Notes: a model not told the origin generated them from the letters alone. A stretch of DNA of 64,000 nucleotides from Oceanobacillus kimchii X50 (GCF_000340475.1 NZ_CM001792.1:2192659-2256658), one strand, 5' to 3'. Positions 1-11,594 are shown, counted from the first letter of the stretch. Numbers and translations are program-made.

Positions 1-1
1 G

Positions 2-268
2 TTTTGTTTTATTACAGGTAATTATACGTTAACAATCGGGCTATCAATACTTTATGGATTTGTTGTTATACTCCGACAAATCCTTGAACCAAAAGTATTG
101 TCTTCGTCGATTGGTATTCACCCACTGGTGATGCTTATCGGGATGTTCATAGGTCTAAAAGTACTCGGGTTTATAGGCATATTTCTTTCCCCAATTTTAC
201 TTGTTCTTTTTAAAGGATTGATGGAAACTGGTGTATTCCATCTGGTTTTTAAATATATCAAGGGATAA
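2..268 (+). CDS. ytvI: YtvI-type membrane protein (AI-2E transporter family), 3' end only
   Basis: This frame is open from the left edge to a TAA stop at 266-268 and gives about 88 residues. The tail is hydrophobic and carries the pattern typical of the C-terminus of the AI-2E transporter/YtvI family: a membrane segment, ILEPKVLSSSIGIHPLVML, then a glycine-rich segment ending LSPILLVLFK. In B. subtilis YtvI is a sporulation-associated polytopic membrane protein of unknown substrate; its 5' part lies outside the window. The gene converges on fxsA, whose stop abuts it with no gap and no terminator between them. The family assignment is fairly secure; the exact orthology rests on synteny with pyk. 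Confidence 0.75.
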   Translation, partial: FCFITGNYTLTIGLSILYGFVVILRQILEPKVLSSSIGIHPLVMLIGMFIGLKVLGFIGIFLSPILLVLFKGLMETGVFHLVFKYIKG

Positions 269-664
269 TTACCAACGTCGATAAATAATGGTTCCTTTCC
301 CCATCATACGTGTCATTAATCGTTTTAATTGATGTTTAATCAAGTTCCTTGTCCAAGGTAATACAAGAATTAGTCCCACTACATCCAAAATAAACCCAGG
401 TAAAATGAGTAATATGGCTCCAAAAAACAAAGCAATACTATCCATTAATTCTTCTGTAGGTGCATATCCTTGTTGCATTTGTAGTTGAGCTTTTCTAAAT
501 GTTTCAGCTCCTTGCTGTCGTACAAAATAAAATCCAAATAACCCAGTTGCAATAATTAATCCTGCAACCCACCATGGACCTATTAAATTACCTAACCATA
601 TAAACGTTCCTATTTCAAGAGCCGGAATAACTATTAACAATAACAAGAAAAATCTTAATTGCAT
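269..664 (-). CDS. fxsA: FxsA family membrane protein
   Basis: A 131-residue protein with three or four hydrophobic segments. It has the FxsA signature: an N-terminal helix, IPALEIGTFIWLG, a second pair of helices around residues 30-50, and the GAILLILPGFILDVVG segment near residues 82-98, followed by a basic tail. FxsA-type proteins are cytoplasmic-membrane proteins first noted for relieving phage T7 exclusion in E. coli; their molecular role in Bacillaceae is unknown. The length matches the family. The start ATG is preceded by GGATGATTAC, a modest ribosome binding site. It lies downstream of pyk on the same strand, but the hairpin at 769-806 probably separates their transcripts. Confidence 0.85.
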   Translation of the reverse strand: MQLRFFLLLLIVIPALEIGTFIWLGNLIGPWWVAGLIIATGLFGFYFVRQQGAETFRKAQLQMQQGYAPTEELMDSIALFFGAILLILPGFILDVVGLILVLPWTRNLIKHQLKRLMTRMMGKGTIIYRRW

Positions 665-768
665 TTGTAATCATCCTTTCATCCTTATTTTATCACGGGA
701 AATAACTAGAAAGAAATTTGGTGATAGCATTATCCTAAAATTGTTAAACAGATAAATCTTAATGAATC

Positions 769-806
769 GAAAAAAGGCTCCTAGCCTTAGAATGGCAGGA
801 ACCTTT
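769..806 (-). terminator. Rho-independent terminator after pyk
   Basis: On the minus strand AAGGTTCCT pairs with AGGAGCCTT (one G-U pair) and is followed directly by a run of Ts. It lies about 20 bp beyond the pyk stop. Confidence 0.75.
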
Positions 807-824
807 ACAACTATTTATTTTAAA

Positions 825-2585
825 TCACAATACACCTGCATGTCCAGCGTAGATATCTCCACGGTTACCATCAACTGTAATGTCTTGTCCATCTTGAAGG
901 ATTTCAAATATATTGTCCACCCCTACAATAACAGGAATACCAAGACTTAATCCAACAACAGCTGCATGAGAAGTTAATCCACCTTCTTCTGTAATAATTG
1001 CTGCTGCTTTTTCAATTGCAGGCATCATTTCTTTGTCTGTAGCGTATGTGACTAGAATATCACCGTCTTGTACTTTTTCTAAAGCTTCTTTATTCGATTT
1101 AGCAAATACGGCATGTCCATATGCACTTTTTCTGCCAATTCCTTGTCCTTTAGCAATCACATCACCAATCACGTGAACTTTGAGCAAGTTAGTTGTTCCG
1201 CTTTCTCCAACAGGAACACCTGCTGTTATAATGACACGGCTCCCTCTACTGCAGATGCCTGTATTTAACCCTTTATCAACAGCAATTTCTAGCATTTCAT
1301 CTGTAGACGTCGCTGGTTTACCTAAAACAGCATGCACTCCCCAAACTAAGGAAAGTTGACGATTTACTACTTCGTTAAATGTAACAGCTAAAATAGAAGC
1401 TTTTGGACGATACTTAGAAATCATTCTAGCAGTATGTCCGCTTTCAGTTGGTGTGATAATTGTATCAACATCTAAATTGGAAGCTGTATGTGTAACTGAT
1501 TGACTAATTGCTTCCGTTATGGTCATATCCACATATTGTGAACGCTCTTCTAACATTTGCTTATGATCCAACGCAGATTCAGCTTTTAATGCAATATTAC
1601 TCATTGTTTGTACAGACTCTACTGGATAAGTTCCAGCAGCTGTCTCTCCAGAAAGCATAATTGCATCTGTACCATCAAAAATCGCATTAGCTACGTCTGA
1701 TGCTTCTGCACGTGTTGGACGCGGATTACGCTGCATAGAATCTAACATTTGTGTAGCAGTAATTACTGGCTTTCCAGCATTATTACATTGCTTGATTAAT
1801 TTTTTCTGTACTAATGGTACATCTTCTGCTGGTATTTCCACTCCCAAATCTCCACGAGCTACCATTAATCCATCACTTACTTCAAGAATACTATCGATAT
1901 TATCGACACCTTCTTGGTTCTCGATTTTAGGAATAATTTTAATATATTGTGCTTGATGTTGATCAAGTACTTCTTTAATTTCTAGAATATCTGAAGCTCG
2001 ACGTACGAAAGATGCAGCAATAAAATCAACACTTTGTTCGATTCCAAATATAATGTCATTAGTATCCTTTTCTGTTATGCCAGGAAGGTTTACAGAAACG
2101 TTAGGAACATTAACACCTTTTTTGTTTTTGATTTCTCCAGAGTTCAGTGCGATTGTTTGAATTTCACCTTTAGTTTTATCAATTGATTTTACTTCTAATT
2201 CAATAAGTCCATCATCCAATAGAATTTTTGAACCTTCATGTACATCATTAATAAGTCCTTGGTATGTAACAGAGAATTTCTCGGCCGTACCCTCTATTTC
2301 ATCCATGGCGATGGTCACTGGTTTACCCTGTATAAGATCTGCTCTACCCTCTTTAAAGCTCCCTGTGCGAATTTCTGGTCCTTTGGTATCTAAGAGTATA
2401 GCTACCGTTTTATTTTTGTTTTTAGCCGCTTTACGGATATTTTCAATACGTGCACCATGCTCTTCATAATCTCCATGAGAAAAGTTTAGACGAGCTACAT
2501 TCATTCCAGCTTCTATAAGTTGCTCTAATTTTTCAATTGATTCTGACGCAGGACCAATTGTACATACGATTTTTGTGTTTCTCAT
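825..2585 (-). CDS. pyk: Pyruvate kinase with C-terminal PEP-utilizing domain
   Basis: Pyruvate kinase converts phosphoenolpyruvate and ADP to pyruvate and ATP in the cytoplasm, the last step of glycolysis. The 586-residue product starts [14 protein letters not shown], has the substrate-binding stretch [13 protein letters not shown], the active-site segment [12 protein letters not shown] and the ATQMLDSM motif. The last 80-90 residues are the extra PEP-utilizer-like domain found in Bacillus and Geobacillus enzymes, including the [11 protein letters not shown] motif that resembles the phosphohistidine domain of PPDK. The ATG at 2585 is chosen because AAGGAGG stands seven bases upstream; a longer frame reaching 2612 has no such site. 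It follows pfkA on the same strand, the usual pfkA-pyk arrangement, with a 161-bp gap. Confidence 0.98.
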   Translation of the reverse strand: MRNTKIVCTIGPASESIEKLEQLIEAGMNVARLNFSHGDYEEHGARIENIRKAAKNKNKTVAILLDTKGPEIRTGSFKEGRADLIQGKPVTIAMDEIEGTAEKFSVTYQGLINDVHEGSKILLDDGLIELEVKSIDKTKGEIQTIALNSGEIKNKKGVNVPNVSVNLPGITEKDTNDIIFGIEQSVDFIAASFVRRASDILEIKEVLDQHQAQYIKIIPKIENQEGVDNIDSILEVSDGLMVARGDLGVEIPAEDVPLVQKKLIKQCNNAGKPVITATQMLDSMQRNPRPTRAEASDVANAIFDGTDAIMLSGETAAGTYPVESVQTMSNIALKAESALDHKQMLEERSQYVDMTITEAISQSVTHTASNLDVDTIITPTESGHTARMISKYRPKASILAVTFNEVVNRQLSLVWGVHAVLGKPATSTDEMLEIAVDKGLNTGICSRGSRVIITAGVPVGESGTTNLLKVHVIGDVIAKGQGIGRKSAYGHAVFAKSNKEALEKVQDGDILVTYATDKEMMPAIEKAAAIITEEGGLTSHAAVVGLSLGIPVIVGVDNIFEILQDGQDITVDGNRGDIYAGHAGVL

Positions 2586-2746
2586 TATATATCCTCCTTG
2601 ATATTGCTGCATAATTCCTGGTTAACTCACTTATATGAACCCATTTCAACAACAGTTATCTTGTATTTGGATCCAAATATTACTTGTAGTTTACTCCATT
2701 TCAAATGTTACATGGATCTTATCAACGATGAAATTGATTCATATAC

Positions 2747-3730
<984 letters not shown>

Positions 3731-3835
3731 TCATTAAATGCCAAAGTACTAACTATATATTTAAAGATAAAGAAAAAAACTCTAAATATCAATCATAAAC
3801 CCCACAACCTACTCATTTTACAAAATTTCTCGCAA

Positions 3836-3877
3836 AAATAAAAGGCTGATATAAAAATTTTTATCAGCCTTTTATTT
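3836..3877 (-). terminator. Rho-independent terminator after accA
   Basis: AAAGGCTGATA and TATCAGCCTTT form an 11-bp stem starting two bases beyond the accA stop. The minus-strand transcript continues into a TTTTAT-rich stretch. Confidence 0.8.
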
Positions 3878-3878
3878 A

Positions 3879-4832
3879 TTAAGACATAAACGTCCCCATT
3901 TGTTTAAATTTTTCCCATCTCTTATTTACTAACTCATTTGAGGAAAGCTGTATTAATTCTTCTAAAGATTCATTTATTACCTTATCAATCAAATCTGCTT
4001 GCGAATCAACATCCCGATGAGCTCCACCTCTAGGTTCAGAAATCACCTGATCTATTATACCTAATTCTTTTAAGTCTTGTGCAGTAATCTTCATAGATTC
4101 AGCTGCTTTTTTGGCTTGTGTAGAATCCTTCCATAAAATCGCTGCAGCACCTTCTGGTGAAATCACGGAATATGTAGAGTTCTCTAACATATGAATATGA
4201 TTTCCAACACCAAGACCGAGTGCTCCTCCACTACCACCTTCACCAATAACGATACATATTATAGGAACCTGTAAACCCGCCATCTCCATCAGATTTTTTG
4301 CAATTGCTTCACTTTGTCCTCGTTCTTCAGCAGCTTTACCAGGGTAAGCACCTTTTGTATCAATAAACGTTATAATAGGTCGATTGAATTTCTCTGCTTG
4401 TTGCATATGTCGTAATGCTTTACGGTATCCTTCAGGATGTGGCATACCAAAATTTCTTCGAATATTTTCTTTTGTATCTTTCCCTCTCTGATGTCCTACT
4501 ACTGTGACTGGAAAACCTTTATAATATCCAATACCTGATATTATTGCTTCATCTTCTCCATAGAAACGGTCGCCGTGAAACTCAATAAAATCTGTAAAAA
4601 TCCGTTCAATATAATCTAATGTTGTCGGACGATTAGGGTGCCTTGCCATCTGCACTCTATTCCATGGTTTTAAATTTCCATAAATATCTTCTTCAAGTTT
4701 AGTTAATCTTTCTTCTAGCGTTTCAATCTCTTTAGTTAAATCTATCTCGCTATTTTCAGTGAACGATTTTAATTCTACTATTTTTTCTTTGAGATTTACA
4801 ATCGGTTTTTCAAAATCAAGTATTGGAGTCAT
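3879..4832 (-). CDS. accA: Acetyl-CoA carboxylase carboxyltransferase, alpha subunit
   Basis: AccA pairs with AccD to transfer the carboxyl group from carboxybiotin to acetyl-CoA, giving malonyl-CoA for fatty acid synthesis. The 317-residue protein has an N-terminal helical stretch ([14 protein letters not shown]), then the crotonase-like carboxyltransferase fold. It carries [18 protein letters not shown] near residue 157 and the glycine-rich [15 protein letters not shown] near 197, the oxyanion-hole region of the family. Its ATG overlaps the TGA stop of accD (ATGA), so the two subunits are translationally coupled. This suits their 1:1 stoichiometry. No variation from the Bacillus pattern is apparent. 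Confidence 0.98.
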   Translation of the reverse strand: MTPILDFEKPIVNLKEKIVELKSFTENSEIDLTKEIETLEERLTKLEEDIYGNLKPWNRVQMARHPNRPTTLDYIERIFTDFIEFHGDRFYGEDEAIISGIGYYKGFPVTVVGHQRGKDTKENIRRNFGMPHPEGYRKALRHMQQAEKFNRPIITFIDTKGAYPGKAAEERGQSEAIAKNLMEMAGLQVPIICIVIGEGGSGGALGLGVGNHIHMLENSTYSVISPEGAAAILWKDSTQAKKAAESMKITAQDLKELGIIDQVISEPRGGAHRDVDSQADLIDKVINESLEELIQLSSNELVNKRWEKFKQMGTFMS

Positions 4833-5692
4833 TTGGGTTGTCCCCCATCCACATGCATTTTAAGTAACTTGCTTAGTGTATCCTTCATATCTTGTCTATG
4901 GATTACTTTATCTACTTGCCCATGATGTAATTGAAACTCTGCAGTTTGGAAATCATTCGGTAACTTCTCACGAATAGTCTGTTCAATAATCCTTCTACCT
5001 GCAAAACCAATTAATGCACCAGGTTCCGCAAAATTATAATCTCCAATAGAAGCGAAACTTGCAGAAACACCACCAGTAGTTGGATGTGTCATTACAGAGA
5101 TCATTAGTCCCCCGCTGTCTCGAAATCGTTTTACCGCAAAAGATGTTTTGGCCATTTGCATCAAACTTAAAACACCTTCTTGCATACGAGCACCGCCAGA
5201 GGCAGTAAAGATTACAAATGGAATTGATTCTTCTCTTGCTGCTTCAATTGCTCTTGTTATTTTCTCTCCTATCGCAGATCCCATACTTCCCATTCGAAAG
5301 TGAGAATCCATGACTGCAAAAGCAATTTGGACATCATTTACATTTCCTTTACCAGTAACCACGCCTTCAGTAAGAGATGTTTTTTCACGATCTTTCGCAA
5401 TTTTACTTTCATATTCAGGAAAATCTAATGGATTTGCTGATGTAATCTCTTTATCCCATTCCTCAAATGTTCCGTTGTCAAATAAACTATCGATTCGGTC
5501 CCATGCTGTCATAGGATGATGAAAACCACAATTAGGGCATACTTGTAAAGCTTTTACCATTTCTTTACGATAGTATATTTTTTTGCAGTTTGAACATTTT
5601 TGCATCAAACCTTCAGGTACATCCATCTTTGCTTTTTCACTTGGAATGGATGCATATTTTTTTCGCTTGCCGAAAAGATCTTTTATTAGCAA
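4829..5692 (-). CDS. accD: Acetyl-CoA carboxylase carboxyltransferase, beta subunit
   Basis: AccD is the zinc-containing beta subunit of the carboxyltransferase. Near the N-terminus two CxxC pairs (CSNCKKIYY and CPNCGF, about residues 32-54) form the zinc ribbon. The carboxyltransferase core follows, with [13 protein letters not shown] and [10 protein letters not shown] as the acyl-CoA binding loops. I place the start at a TTG at 5692 because AAGGGGG lies seven bases upstream and the protein then begins [12 protein letters not shown], matching known AccD N-termini at 287 residues. A longer frame to 5722 has no ribosome binding site. It is the first gene of the accD-accA pair. Confidence 0.96.
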   Translation of the reverse strand: MLIKDLFGKRKKYASIPSEKAKMDVPEGLMQKCSNCKKIYYRKEMVKALQVCPNCGFHHPMTAWDRIDSLFDNGTFEEWDKEITSANPLDFPEYESKIAKDREKTSLTEGVVTGKGNVNDVQIAFAVMDSHFRMGSMGSAIGEKITRAIEAAREESIPFVIFTASGGARMQEGVLSLMQMAKTSFAVKRFRDSGGLMISVMTHPTTGGVSASFASIGDYNFAEPGALIGFAGRRIIEQTIREKLPNDFQTAEFQLHHGQVDKVIHRQDMKDTLSKLLKMHVDGGQPK

Positions 5693-5810
5693 GTCTATTC
5701 CCCCTTTTGTACACCTGGACATGCGGTATTAAAACCACTATATAGATAATTAACTGAAAAAAGTATCGAAACTCGTCGAGTATTAATAAAAAATTTGTAT
5801 ATACTTAATT

Positions 5811-6419
5811 TTAAGAAGGGTTCGTGAAAATGGATTCAATTGATCCGAAGTCTTTATCCCGAATAACCTTAATCAATCGAGGATAGAATCCATCGATATA
5901 ATACTGTTTTGGCACAGTAGATGAGAACTCTTCTAAGAGCATCCAAATTCGATTCATCAATAAATTATTCGTCTTTTTTAACAAAAAGGAAAAGAAATAA
6001 TGATGTAATCTATCATCTTCTTTATACAATTGAACTATTTTCTCTAGTTCTTCTATATCCATTTCAGTAAGATGTTCCATCGCAAGTTTAGTTGCTTCTT
6101 TTTCAATTATTTGCTTGGTCCAAGGTATTTCATGCTTTATATTATTTTGAGTCAAGATGAAAGAAGATAGTAATTCAACTGTTTGAAAGGATTGATAAGA
6201 ATTAAGAAATGTACCTTCACCATGCCTTGTTTCTATTAATCCTATTAATTCTAATGCTCGTAAAGCTTCTCTTATGGAAGATCTTCCAGCATTAAGTTTA
6301 TCTGAAAGTTCTCTCTCAGAAGGAAGCTTGTCCCCGGCATTTAATTGATTTATCTCTATATAGCGCTGTAATTCCTTAATCACGCTTTGATAAACCTTTT
6401 GTTTATTTGTTATTGGCAT
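5811..6419 (-). CDS. GntR-family (FadR subfamily) transcriptional regulator
   Basis: The N-terminal 70 residues form a GntR winged helix-turn-helix, with LPSERELSDKLNAGRSSIREALRALELIGLIETRHGEG in the classic order (recognition helix SSIREALR); read it as three adjoining stretches. The remaining 130 residues are all-helical and shorter than a full FCD domain, so the effector cannot be named. I choose the ATG at 6419; its AAGGAG overlaps the TAA of the malic enzyme gene, so translation is probably coupled. An alternative GTG at 6431 lies inside that site. It forms an operon with ytsJ and is the natural candidate to bind the palindrome at 7730-7752. Product 202 residues. Confidence 0.9.
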   Translation of the reverse strand: MPITNKQKVYQSVIKELQRYIEINQLNAGDKLPSERELSDKLNAGRSSIREALRALELIGLIETRHGEGTFLNSYQSFQTVELLSSFILTQNNIKHEIPWTKQIIEKEATKLAMEHLTEMDIEELEKIVQLYKEDDRLHHYFFSFLLKKTNNLLMNRIWMLLEEFSSTVPKQYYIDGFYPRLIKVIRDKDFGSIESIFTNPS

Positions 6420-6434
6420 GCGGGGATTCACTCC

Positions 6435-7670
6435 TTATTTCTTCTGTTGCGTTAGCTTCCTTGTCTTCTCTGCTACTTCTTCGGGATCTACATTCATTCT
6501 AGCAACTCCAGTACTCATTGCAGCTTTTGCAACATGTGAAGCTACCAATGGTGCAACTCTTTCATCAAACGGTGATGGGATAACATAATCATCATGTAAC
6601 TCATCATCGGAAATCAATGTAGCTATCCCTTCAGCAGCCGCTACTTTCATTTCTTCATTTATTCTAGTCGCTCTAACATCCAATGCTCCTCGGAAAATAC
6701 CAGGAAAAGCCAATACATTGTTTACTTGGTTGGCAAAATCTGAACGTCCTGTCCCAATAACTCTAGCTCCTGCTTCTTTTGCATCCTCTGGAAGAATTTC
6801 TGGGTCTGGGTTTGCCATTGCGAAAATAATTGCATCATCATTCATGCTTCTTACCATATCTTTTGTTAAAGCTCCACCAACAGACACACCAATAAATACG
6901 TCTGCACCTTCAAGTACATCTGAAAGACTACCTTCGACTTTGTTAGCGTTGGTATACTTAGCAACACTGTCTTTTACCGTATTCATTCCGTAAGGACGCT
7001 CTTCATATATTGCACCTTTAGAGTCGCACATGATCATATCTCGTACGCCGAAGCTTTGTAATAAACGAATAATTGCAATACCAGCCGCTCCGGCTCCATT
7101 TGCTACAACTTTAATTTCAGAAAATTTCTTTCCTACCAGTTTTAATGCATTAATTAATCCAGCTACTGTAACAATAGCTGTACCATGCTGATCATCGTGA
7201 AAAATAGGAATATTTGTCTCACTCTTTAATCTATCTTCAATAATAAAACAATTTGGAGCTGCTATATCTTCTAAATTTACTCCTCCGAAATTTGGTTCTA
7301 ATAATTTCACTGTTTGAACTATCTGTTCTACATCGTGAGTATCTAGACATATTGGGAAAGCGTCAACTCCAGCAAAACCTTTAAATAAGACTGCTTTTCC
7401 TTCCATTACCGGTAGTGCTGCTTCTGGTCCGATATTTCCTAATCCCAATACCGCTGATCCATCGCTTACTACCGCAACCATGTTGCCTTTCATGGTATAG
7501 TCATAAACTGTTTCTTTTCGGTCATAAATCTCTTTACATGGTTCTGCTACACCAGGAGAATAAGCTAAACTTAAATCCTTTGCATCTTCTACGGGAACCT
7601 TTGTATTTATTTCTAATTTACCTTGCTTTACTTTATGTAAATGCAAAGCTTCATCTCTTAAGTTTGCCAT
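6435..7670 (-). CDS. ytsJ: NAD(P)-dependent malic enzyme
   Basis: Malic enzyme oxidatively decarboxylates malate to pyruvate, linking the TCA cycle to pyruvate and supplying NADPH. The 411-residue protein is the short bacterial form. It shows the [10 protein letters not shown] and [21 protein letters not shown] segments, the metal and catalytic region [19 protein letters not shown] near residue 160, and the dinucleotide fold with GAGAAG near residue 193. The ATG at 7670 is preceded by AGGAG. YtsJ of B. subtilis is the NADP-preferring major malic enzyme; preference here cannot be read from the motifs. It is followed directly by the GntR regulator and preceded by a promoter with an overlapping palindrome. 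Confidence 0.96.
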   Translation of the reverse strand: MANLRDEALHLHKVKQGKLEINTKVPVEDAKDLSLAYSPGVAEPCKEIYDRKETVYDYTMKGNMVAVVSDGSAVLGLGNIGPEAALPVMEGKAVLFKGFAGVDAFPICLDTHDVEQIVQTVKLLEPNFGGVNLEDIAAPNCFIIEDRLKSETNIPIFHDDQHGTAIVTVAGLINALKLVGKKFSEIKVVANGAGAAGIAIIRLLQSFGVRDMIMCDSKGAIYEERPYGMNTVKDSVAKYTNANKVEGSLSDVLEGADVFIGVSVGGALTKDMVRSMNDDAIIFAMANPDPEILPEDAKEAGARVIGTGRSDFANQVNNVLAFPGIFRGALDVRATRINEEMKVAAAEGIATLISDDELHDDYVIPSPFDERVAPLVASHVAKAAMSTGVARMNVDPEEVAEKTRKLTQQKK

Positions 7671-7729
7671 AAGAATACCTCTCCTTTTAGACTTCGTTAT
7701 CGGTAATTCATATTATAAAATTGCGATAC

Positions 7730-7752
7730 CACAAGTGGTCTGACCACTTGTG
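7730..7752. promoter_or_regulatory. 23-bp palindromic operator of ytsJ-gntR
   Basis: CACAAGTGGTC (7730-7740) and GACCACTTGTG (7742-7752) are perfect inverted copies around a single base. The core TGGTCTGACCA has the TGGT-N3-ACCA form recognised by FadR-subfamily GntR regulators. It lies 8 bp downstream of the -10 box of the ytsJ promoter and so covers the predicted transcription start and the first transcribed bases. Confidence 0.8.
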
Positions 7753-7760
7753 ACCTCTAT

Positions 7761-7788
7761 ATTATAACAAATGATATAACTGTGTAAA
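7761..7788 (-). promoter_or_regulatory. Sigma-A type promoter of ytsJ-gntR
   Basis: On the minus strand TTTACA (7788-7783) and TATAAT (7766-7761) are separated by 16 bp. The start point would fall near 7754, next to the operator. Confidence 0.75.
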
Positions 7789-7792
7789 GTCA

Positions 7793-10700
7793 TCAATATG
7801 ATTTAAATACTACATTCTCTTTACCAAAAAAGCTTTCTAATTGTTTCTGAATTTTACTATCAACTCGTAAAGAATAGTTTTCTGAGAGCTGATAAGACTG
7901 ATTTAAATCTCTATCATAAACAATTATCGATACTGCCCCAGGTTCAAACTCAGCTAGTTGTCTCAGTTTTTCTATAACCTGATTTCTTTTACTAGAATGT
8001 GTCCGTATAAAAACTTCCCCAATCGATTCATGTACTTCAATATCACCTGCTTGAAAGGGAAATCCTGATTGAATAACTAATTGCAGTCTTTGTTTTCTAT
8101 CTTCCACTATTCCAGATATTTGTAATAACATGCCTTCTTCAATCTTATTACTTATCTGTCTAAATAAATCAGGGAATAATACAGCATCCATCTCAAACTC
8201 TTCATCGCTTATCGTTAAAAAGGCCATCCTTTCTCCGCGTTTAGTACGAATAACTTTCACTGTATCAACAATTACTACTGCATGTATAACTTTTCTAGTA
8301 TTTACTAATTTCATAGCATGAGATAGAGTGATTTTTCCTGCTCTTCGTAACTGTTTACGATATTCTTTTAGTGGGTGACTGGAGACATAGAACCCAAGAA
8401 GTTCTTTTTCATCACTCAATTTCTTTATTTTCGTGAAATCTTCTATTTCTGTATAACTTTCCACCATTTCTAACTGATCTTGGAATAAACTCGGTTGATC
8501 CAAAAATTCTTTAAATAGTTCCCTTTGTTCGATCGCTTGATCTATGGAGGCAAGTAAGCTAGCACGATTACTATAAATGGAATCGAATGCCCCTACAAGC
8601 ACAAGATTTTCAATAATGGCTCTAGAAACTACTTTTAGATTAACTCGCATACAGAAATCAAAAAAGTTTTTAAAAGTACCTTCCTTGCGAACTTGAATAA
8701 TCTCTTGTATTGGTTGTATGCCAATACCTTTAATGGCACTTAGTCCCATGCGAATATCATTTCTTTCTACCACATACTTTCCAAAGCTTTTATTAATATC
8801 TGGAGGAAGTATATTGCCATTAAGTTTTTTGAATTCCTGAATATAAGTATTAATTTTTTCTTGTTGATTACGAACTCCACTAATTAATTCAGCATAAAAA
8901 GCACTAGGGTAATGTGCTTTCAAATAAGCTAATTGATAAGAAATTTTACTATACGCCACAGCATGACTACGCGGGAAGCCGTAATTTGCAAATCTCACTA
9001 TCCAACTGAATATTTCATCTGCGACTTCTTTGTCATACCCATTATTTATACAACCAGTAATGAATACTTGTTTTTGTTTATATATATCCGACTCTTTCTT
9101 CTTACTTACAGCTCGACGAAGTATATCTGCTTCTCCTAATGTAAACCCAGCAATTGTATTAGCAATTTGCATTATCTGTTCTTGATATACAAGCACTCCA
9201 TACGTCTTACTAAGAATTGGCTTTAAATCAGGATGTGGAAAGCTAACTGGTTCTAAATTCTTCTTTCTTCTAATATAGACAGGGATAAAATCCATCGGAC
9301 CCGGTCGATACAATGCATTTACTGCAACAATATCTTCAAAAGTAGAAGGCATTAAATCTTGTAAAACCTTCTTCATTCCATCCGATTCTAATTGAAAAAC
9401 CCCATTGGTATGACCTTTTCTCAATAATTGATAAGTAGCTTCATCTTGTTCCGGAATATCATCAAGCTGTAACGGACGATGTTTGCTATAAGTAATGGCT
9501 TTATTCACTTTTTCAATTAAGGAGAGATTACGAAGTCCTAGAAAGTCCATTTTCAGTAAACCAATTGTTTCTAGTTCACCCATTGCATATTGTGTTAAAT
9601 AAGTTTGATTGGTTCCAGTTGTTAATGGAATATGATTGGTTAATTTTTTCTTACTTATGACTACCCCAGCTGCATGCGTCGAAATATTTCTTGGAATTCC
9701 TTCTATTTTTACAGCTATGGAAAACAATAACTTTAATTTAGGTGATTGCTTCACATACGCTTTTAACTCTTCTTTTTCTTGCAGTATTTCTGTAAGTGTC
9801 CGATTTGATTGCGATGGAATTTCCCTCATGACATAATTCATATCCATTTCATGAATATCCAATGCTTTCATTAATTCTCTTAATACAGATCTTGCTGCAA
9901 ATGTACCAAAAGTAATAATTTGCGCAACATGGTCTTGTCCATACTTCTCTCTAACGTAATCTATTACTTCATCCCTGCGGACATCTGAAAAGTCAACATC
10001 TATATCTGGCATGGATAAACGTTCTGGATTCAAGAATCGCTCAAATAGTAGGTTATACTCTAAAGGATCTACTTCGGTTATTCCCAATAGATAGGCAACT
10101 ATAGATCCTGCAGATGAGCCACGACCTGGACCAACAGCAATTTGATTATCCTTTGCATACTGAATAAAATCAGCAACAATTAAAAAATAATCACTATAAT
10201 TCATCGATTGTATAATTTCTAATTCATAGTTTAATCGATTTATAATCTGATCATCACGTTCTTTGTAACGTTCGTCAATTTTGCTATTACATAGTTGTTT
10301 TAAATAATCATCTGCAGTGAGTGAATTAGGCACAGGAAAGGATGGGATGTATCGCTCATTCATATCAATTTCCAAATTGCATTTTTCTTTTATTCTTTCT
10401 GTGTTTGCTAGAGCTTCCGGCGCAATATATTGAAATAATGACTCCATTTCTTCTTTTGTACTAAAATGAAGTTGTTTATTTTTTGGATTTATTTTGGTCC
10501 CGTCCCACTTTTCTCCATAACGAATTGATTGAAGACAATCATAAGCTATATCATCATTCTCATGAAGATAACGAACTTCTTGTATACCTGTTAAAGGGAT
10601 CGAAAGTGATTGTAATGACTGAATTATATCTAAACTACGTCGATCTACCCCAACATAAAAATCGTCACGTGAAAAAAGACTGCTCCAAGAAGAAATATAA

Positions 10701-11119
10701 GTCATTAATTCCTCGGATGAAGATTTTTCCATAAATGAGGTAGCTGGTAATATGCCAACAATATTATTCGTGTAGGTTTTTAATAGCGATTTTTTTACTT
10801 CTGCATTTCCATTCGTATTTATGTTTGTACTCAATGCAATTAGTTGCTTGTATCCCTCATTATCTTTCGCCAAAAGAATACATGGAACCGTTTCATTTAA
10901 TTGTTCGTCCTTGATCATTACTGTCAGACCAATAATCGGCTTAATTCCATTAGCAATGCATGCTTGATAAAAAGAAATTACCCCGTAGAGTACACCGACA
11001 TCCGTTAGAGCTAAAGCCTCATATTTTTCTCTTTTAGCTTTATCTATCAATTTAGGAATAGTTATTGTACTTTCCATTAAACTATATCCCGATTTTATAT
11101 ATAAATGTGTAAATGACAT
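7793..11119 (-). CDS. dnaE: DNA polymerase III alpha subunit, DnaE type
   Basis: DnaE is the second replicative polymerase of Firmicutes; in B. subtilis it extends RNA primers on the lagging strand before handing over to PolC. The 1108-residue product begins with a PHP domain (FTHLYIKSGYSLMES). The polymerase core carries the catalytic PDIDVDFSD and GPGRGSSAGS, with fingers and HhH modules after. An OB-fold nucleic-acid-binding region lies near the C-terminus. There is no exonuclease domain, which separates it from PolC. The ATG at 11119 has AAGGCGGG upstream; the frame upstream to 11221 lacks one. It is divergent from ytrH with 142 bp between them. Confidence 0.97.
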   Translation of the reverse strand: MSFTHLYIKSGYSLMESTITIPKLIDKAKREKYEALALTDVGVLYGVISFYQACIANGIKPIIGLTVMIKDEQLNETVPCILLAKDNEGYKQLIALSTNINTNGNAEVKKSLLKTYTNNIVGILPATSFMEKSSSEELMTYISSWSSLFSRDDFYVGVDRRSLDIIQSLQSLSIPLTGIQEVRYLHENDDIAYDCLQSIRYGEKWDGTKINPKNKQLHFSTKEEMESLFQYIAPEALANTERIKEKCNLEIDMNERYIPSFPVPNSLTADDYLKQLCNSKIDERYKERDDQIINRLNYELEIIQSMNYSDYFLIVADFIQYAKDNQIAVGPGRGSSAGSIVAYLLGITEVDPLEYNLLFERFLNPERLSMPDIDVDFSDVRRDEVIDYVREKYGQDHVAQIITFGTFAARSVLRELMKALDIHEMDMNYVMREIPSQSNRTLTEILQEKEELKAYVKQSPKLKLLFSIAVKIEGIPRNISTHAAGVVISKKKLTNHIPLTTGTNQTYLTQYAMGELETIGLLKMDFLGLRNLSLIEKVNKAITYSKHRPLQLDDIPEQDEATYQLLRKGHTNGVFQLESDGMKKVLQDLMPSTFEDIVAVNALYRPGPMDFIPVYIRRKKNLEPVSFPHPDLKPILSKTYGVLVYQEQIMQIANTIAGFTLGEADILRRAVSKKKESDIYKQKQVFITGCINNGYDKEVADEIFSWIVRFANYGFPRSHAVAYSKISYQLAYLKAHYPSAFYAELISGVRNQQEKINTYIQEFKKLNGNILPPDINKSFGKYVVERNDIRMGLSAIKGIGIQPIQEIIQVRKEGTFKNFFDFCMRVNLKVVSRAIIENLVLVGAFDSIYSNRASLLASIDQAIEQRELFKEFLDQPSLFQDQLEMVESYTEIEDFTKIKKLSDEKELLGFYVSSHPLKEYRKQLRRAGKITLSHAMKLVNTRKVIHAVVIVDTVKVIRTKRGERMAFLTISDEEFEMDAVLFPDLFRQISNKIEEGMLLQISGIVEDRKQRLQLVIQSGFPFQAGDIEVHESIGEVFIRTHSSKRNQVIEKLRQLAEFEPGAVSIIVYDRDLNQSYQLSENYSLRVDSKIQKQLESFFGKENVVFKSY

Positions 11120-11261
11120 ATAATCCCGCCTTTTGATTCTTAACAAATTAATTATAACAAGCAATGAACGAACATGTATACGGTTTGGTTTCATCTCGCA
11201 TAACCTGTACAAATATCTCATATATATGTATAAGGATACACCGCATAAGGAGTGTATGTAT

Positions 11262-11594
11262 ATGGAAGAACGTTTTTTTGCTGCCTTTATTCATTGTTTT
11301 TTTATTGCGCTAGGAGTCATTATTGGAGGATCCATTATCGGTAGTATTGGTGAATTTGCTACTGGGGATGCAGCTCTAACTTCAATTAGCAGAATTGCGG
11401 ACAGATTACGAATTTGGGCAATAGTAGCTGCCATAGGAGGAACATTTGATGCCATTGCAAATTTTGAAAAAGGATTACTAGATGGAACACCTTTAGACCT
11501 CTTTAAACAAATTCTTTTAATCCTATCAGCGATGGGTGGCGTAAAAGTAGGAATTATTATTATTAATTGGTTTGTACAAGGAGAAATTCCCTAA
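11262..11594 (+). CDS. ytrH: YtrH family sporulation membrane protein
   Basis: The 110-residue protein is strongly hydrophobic, with segments near residues 8-32, 48-65 and 83-105. The first includes the small-residue stretch GVIIGGSIIGSIGEFATGD. In B. subtilis YtrH and YtrI are made in the mother cell under sigma-E and are needed for efficient sporulation; their molecular function is not known. Two in-frame ATGs follow AAGGAG; I choose the second (11262), which gives nine bases of spacing rather than three. The stop shares a base with the ATG of ytrI (TAATG), so the two are coupled. Confidence 0.9.
   Translation: MEERFFAAFIHCFFIALGVIIGGSIIGSIGEFATGDAALTSISRIADRLRIWAIVAAIGGTFDAIANFEKGLLDGTPLDLFKQILLILSAMGGVKVGIIIINWFVQGEIP

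Noticed and set aside
5767..5783. Small palindrome ACTCGTCGAGT between the GntR gene and accD
   Set aside because: Arms are only five bases long with no T-run and no match to the ytsJ operator or the FapR consensus; likely chance.
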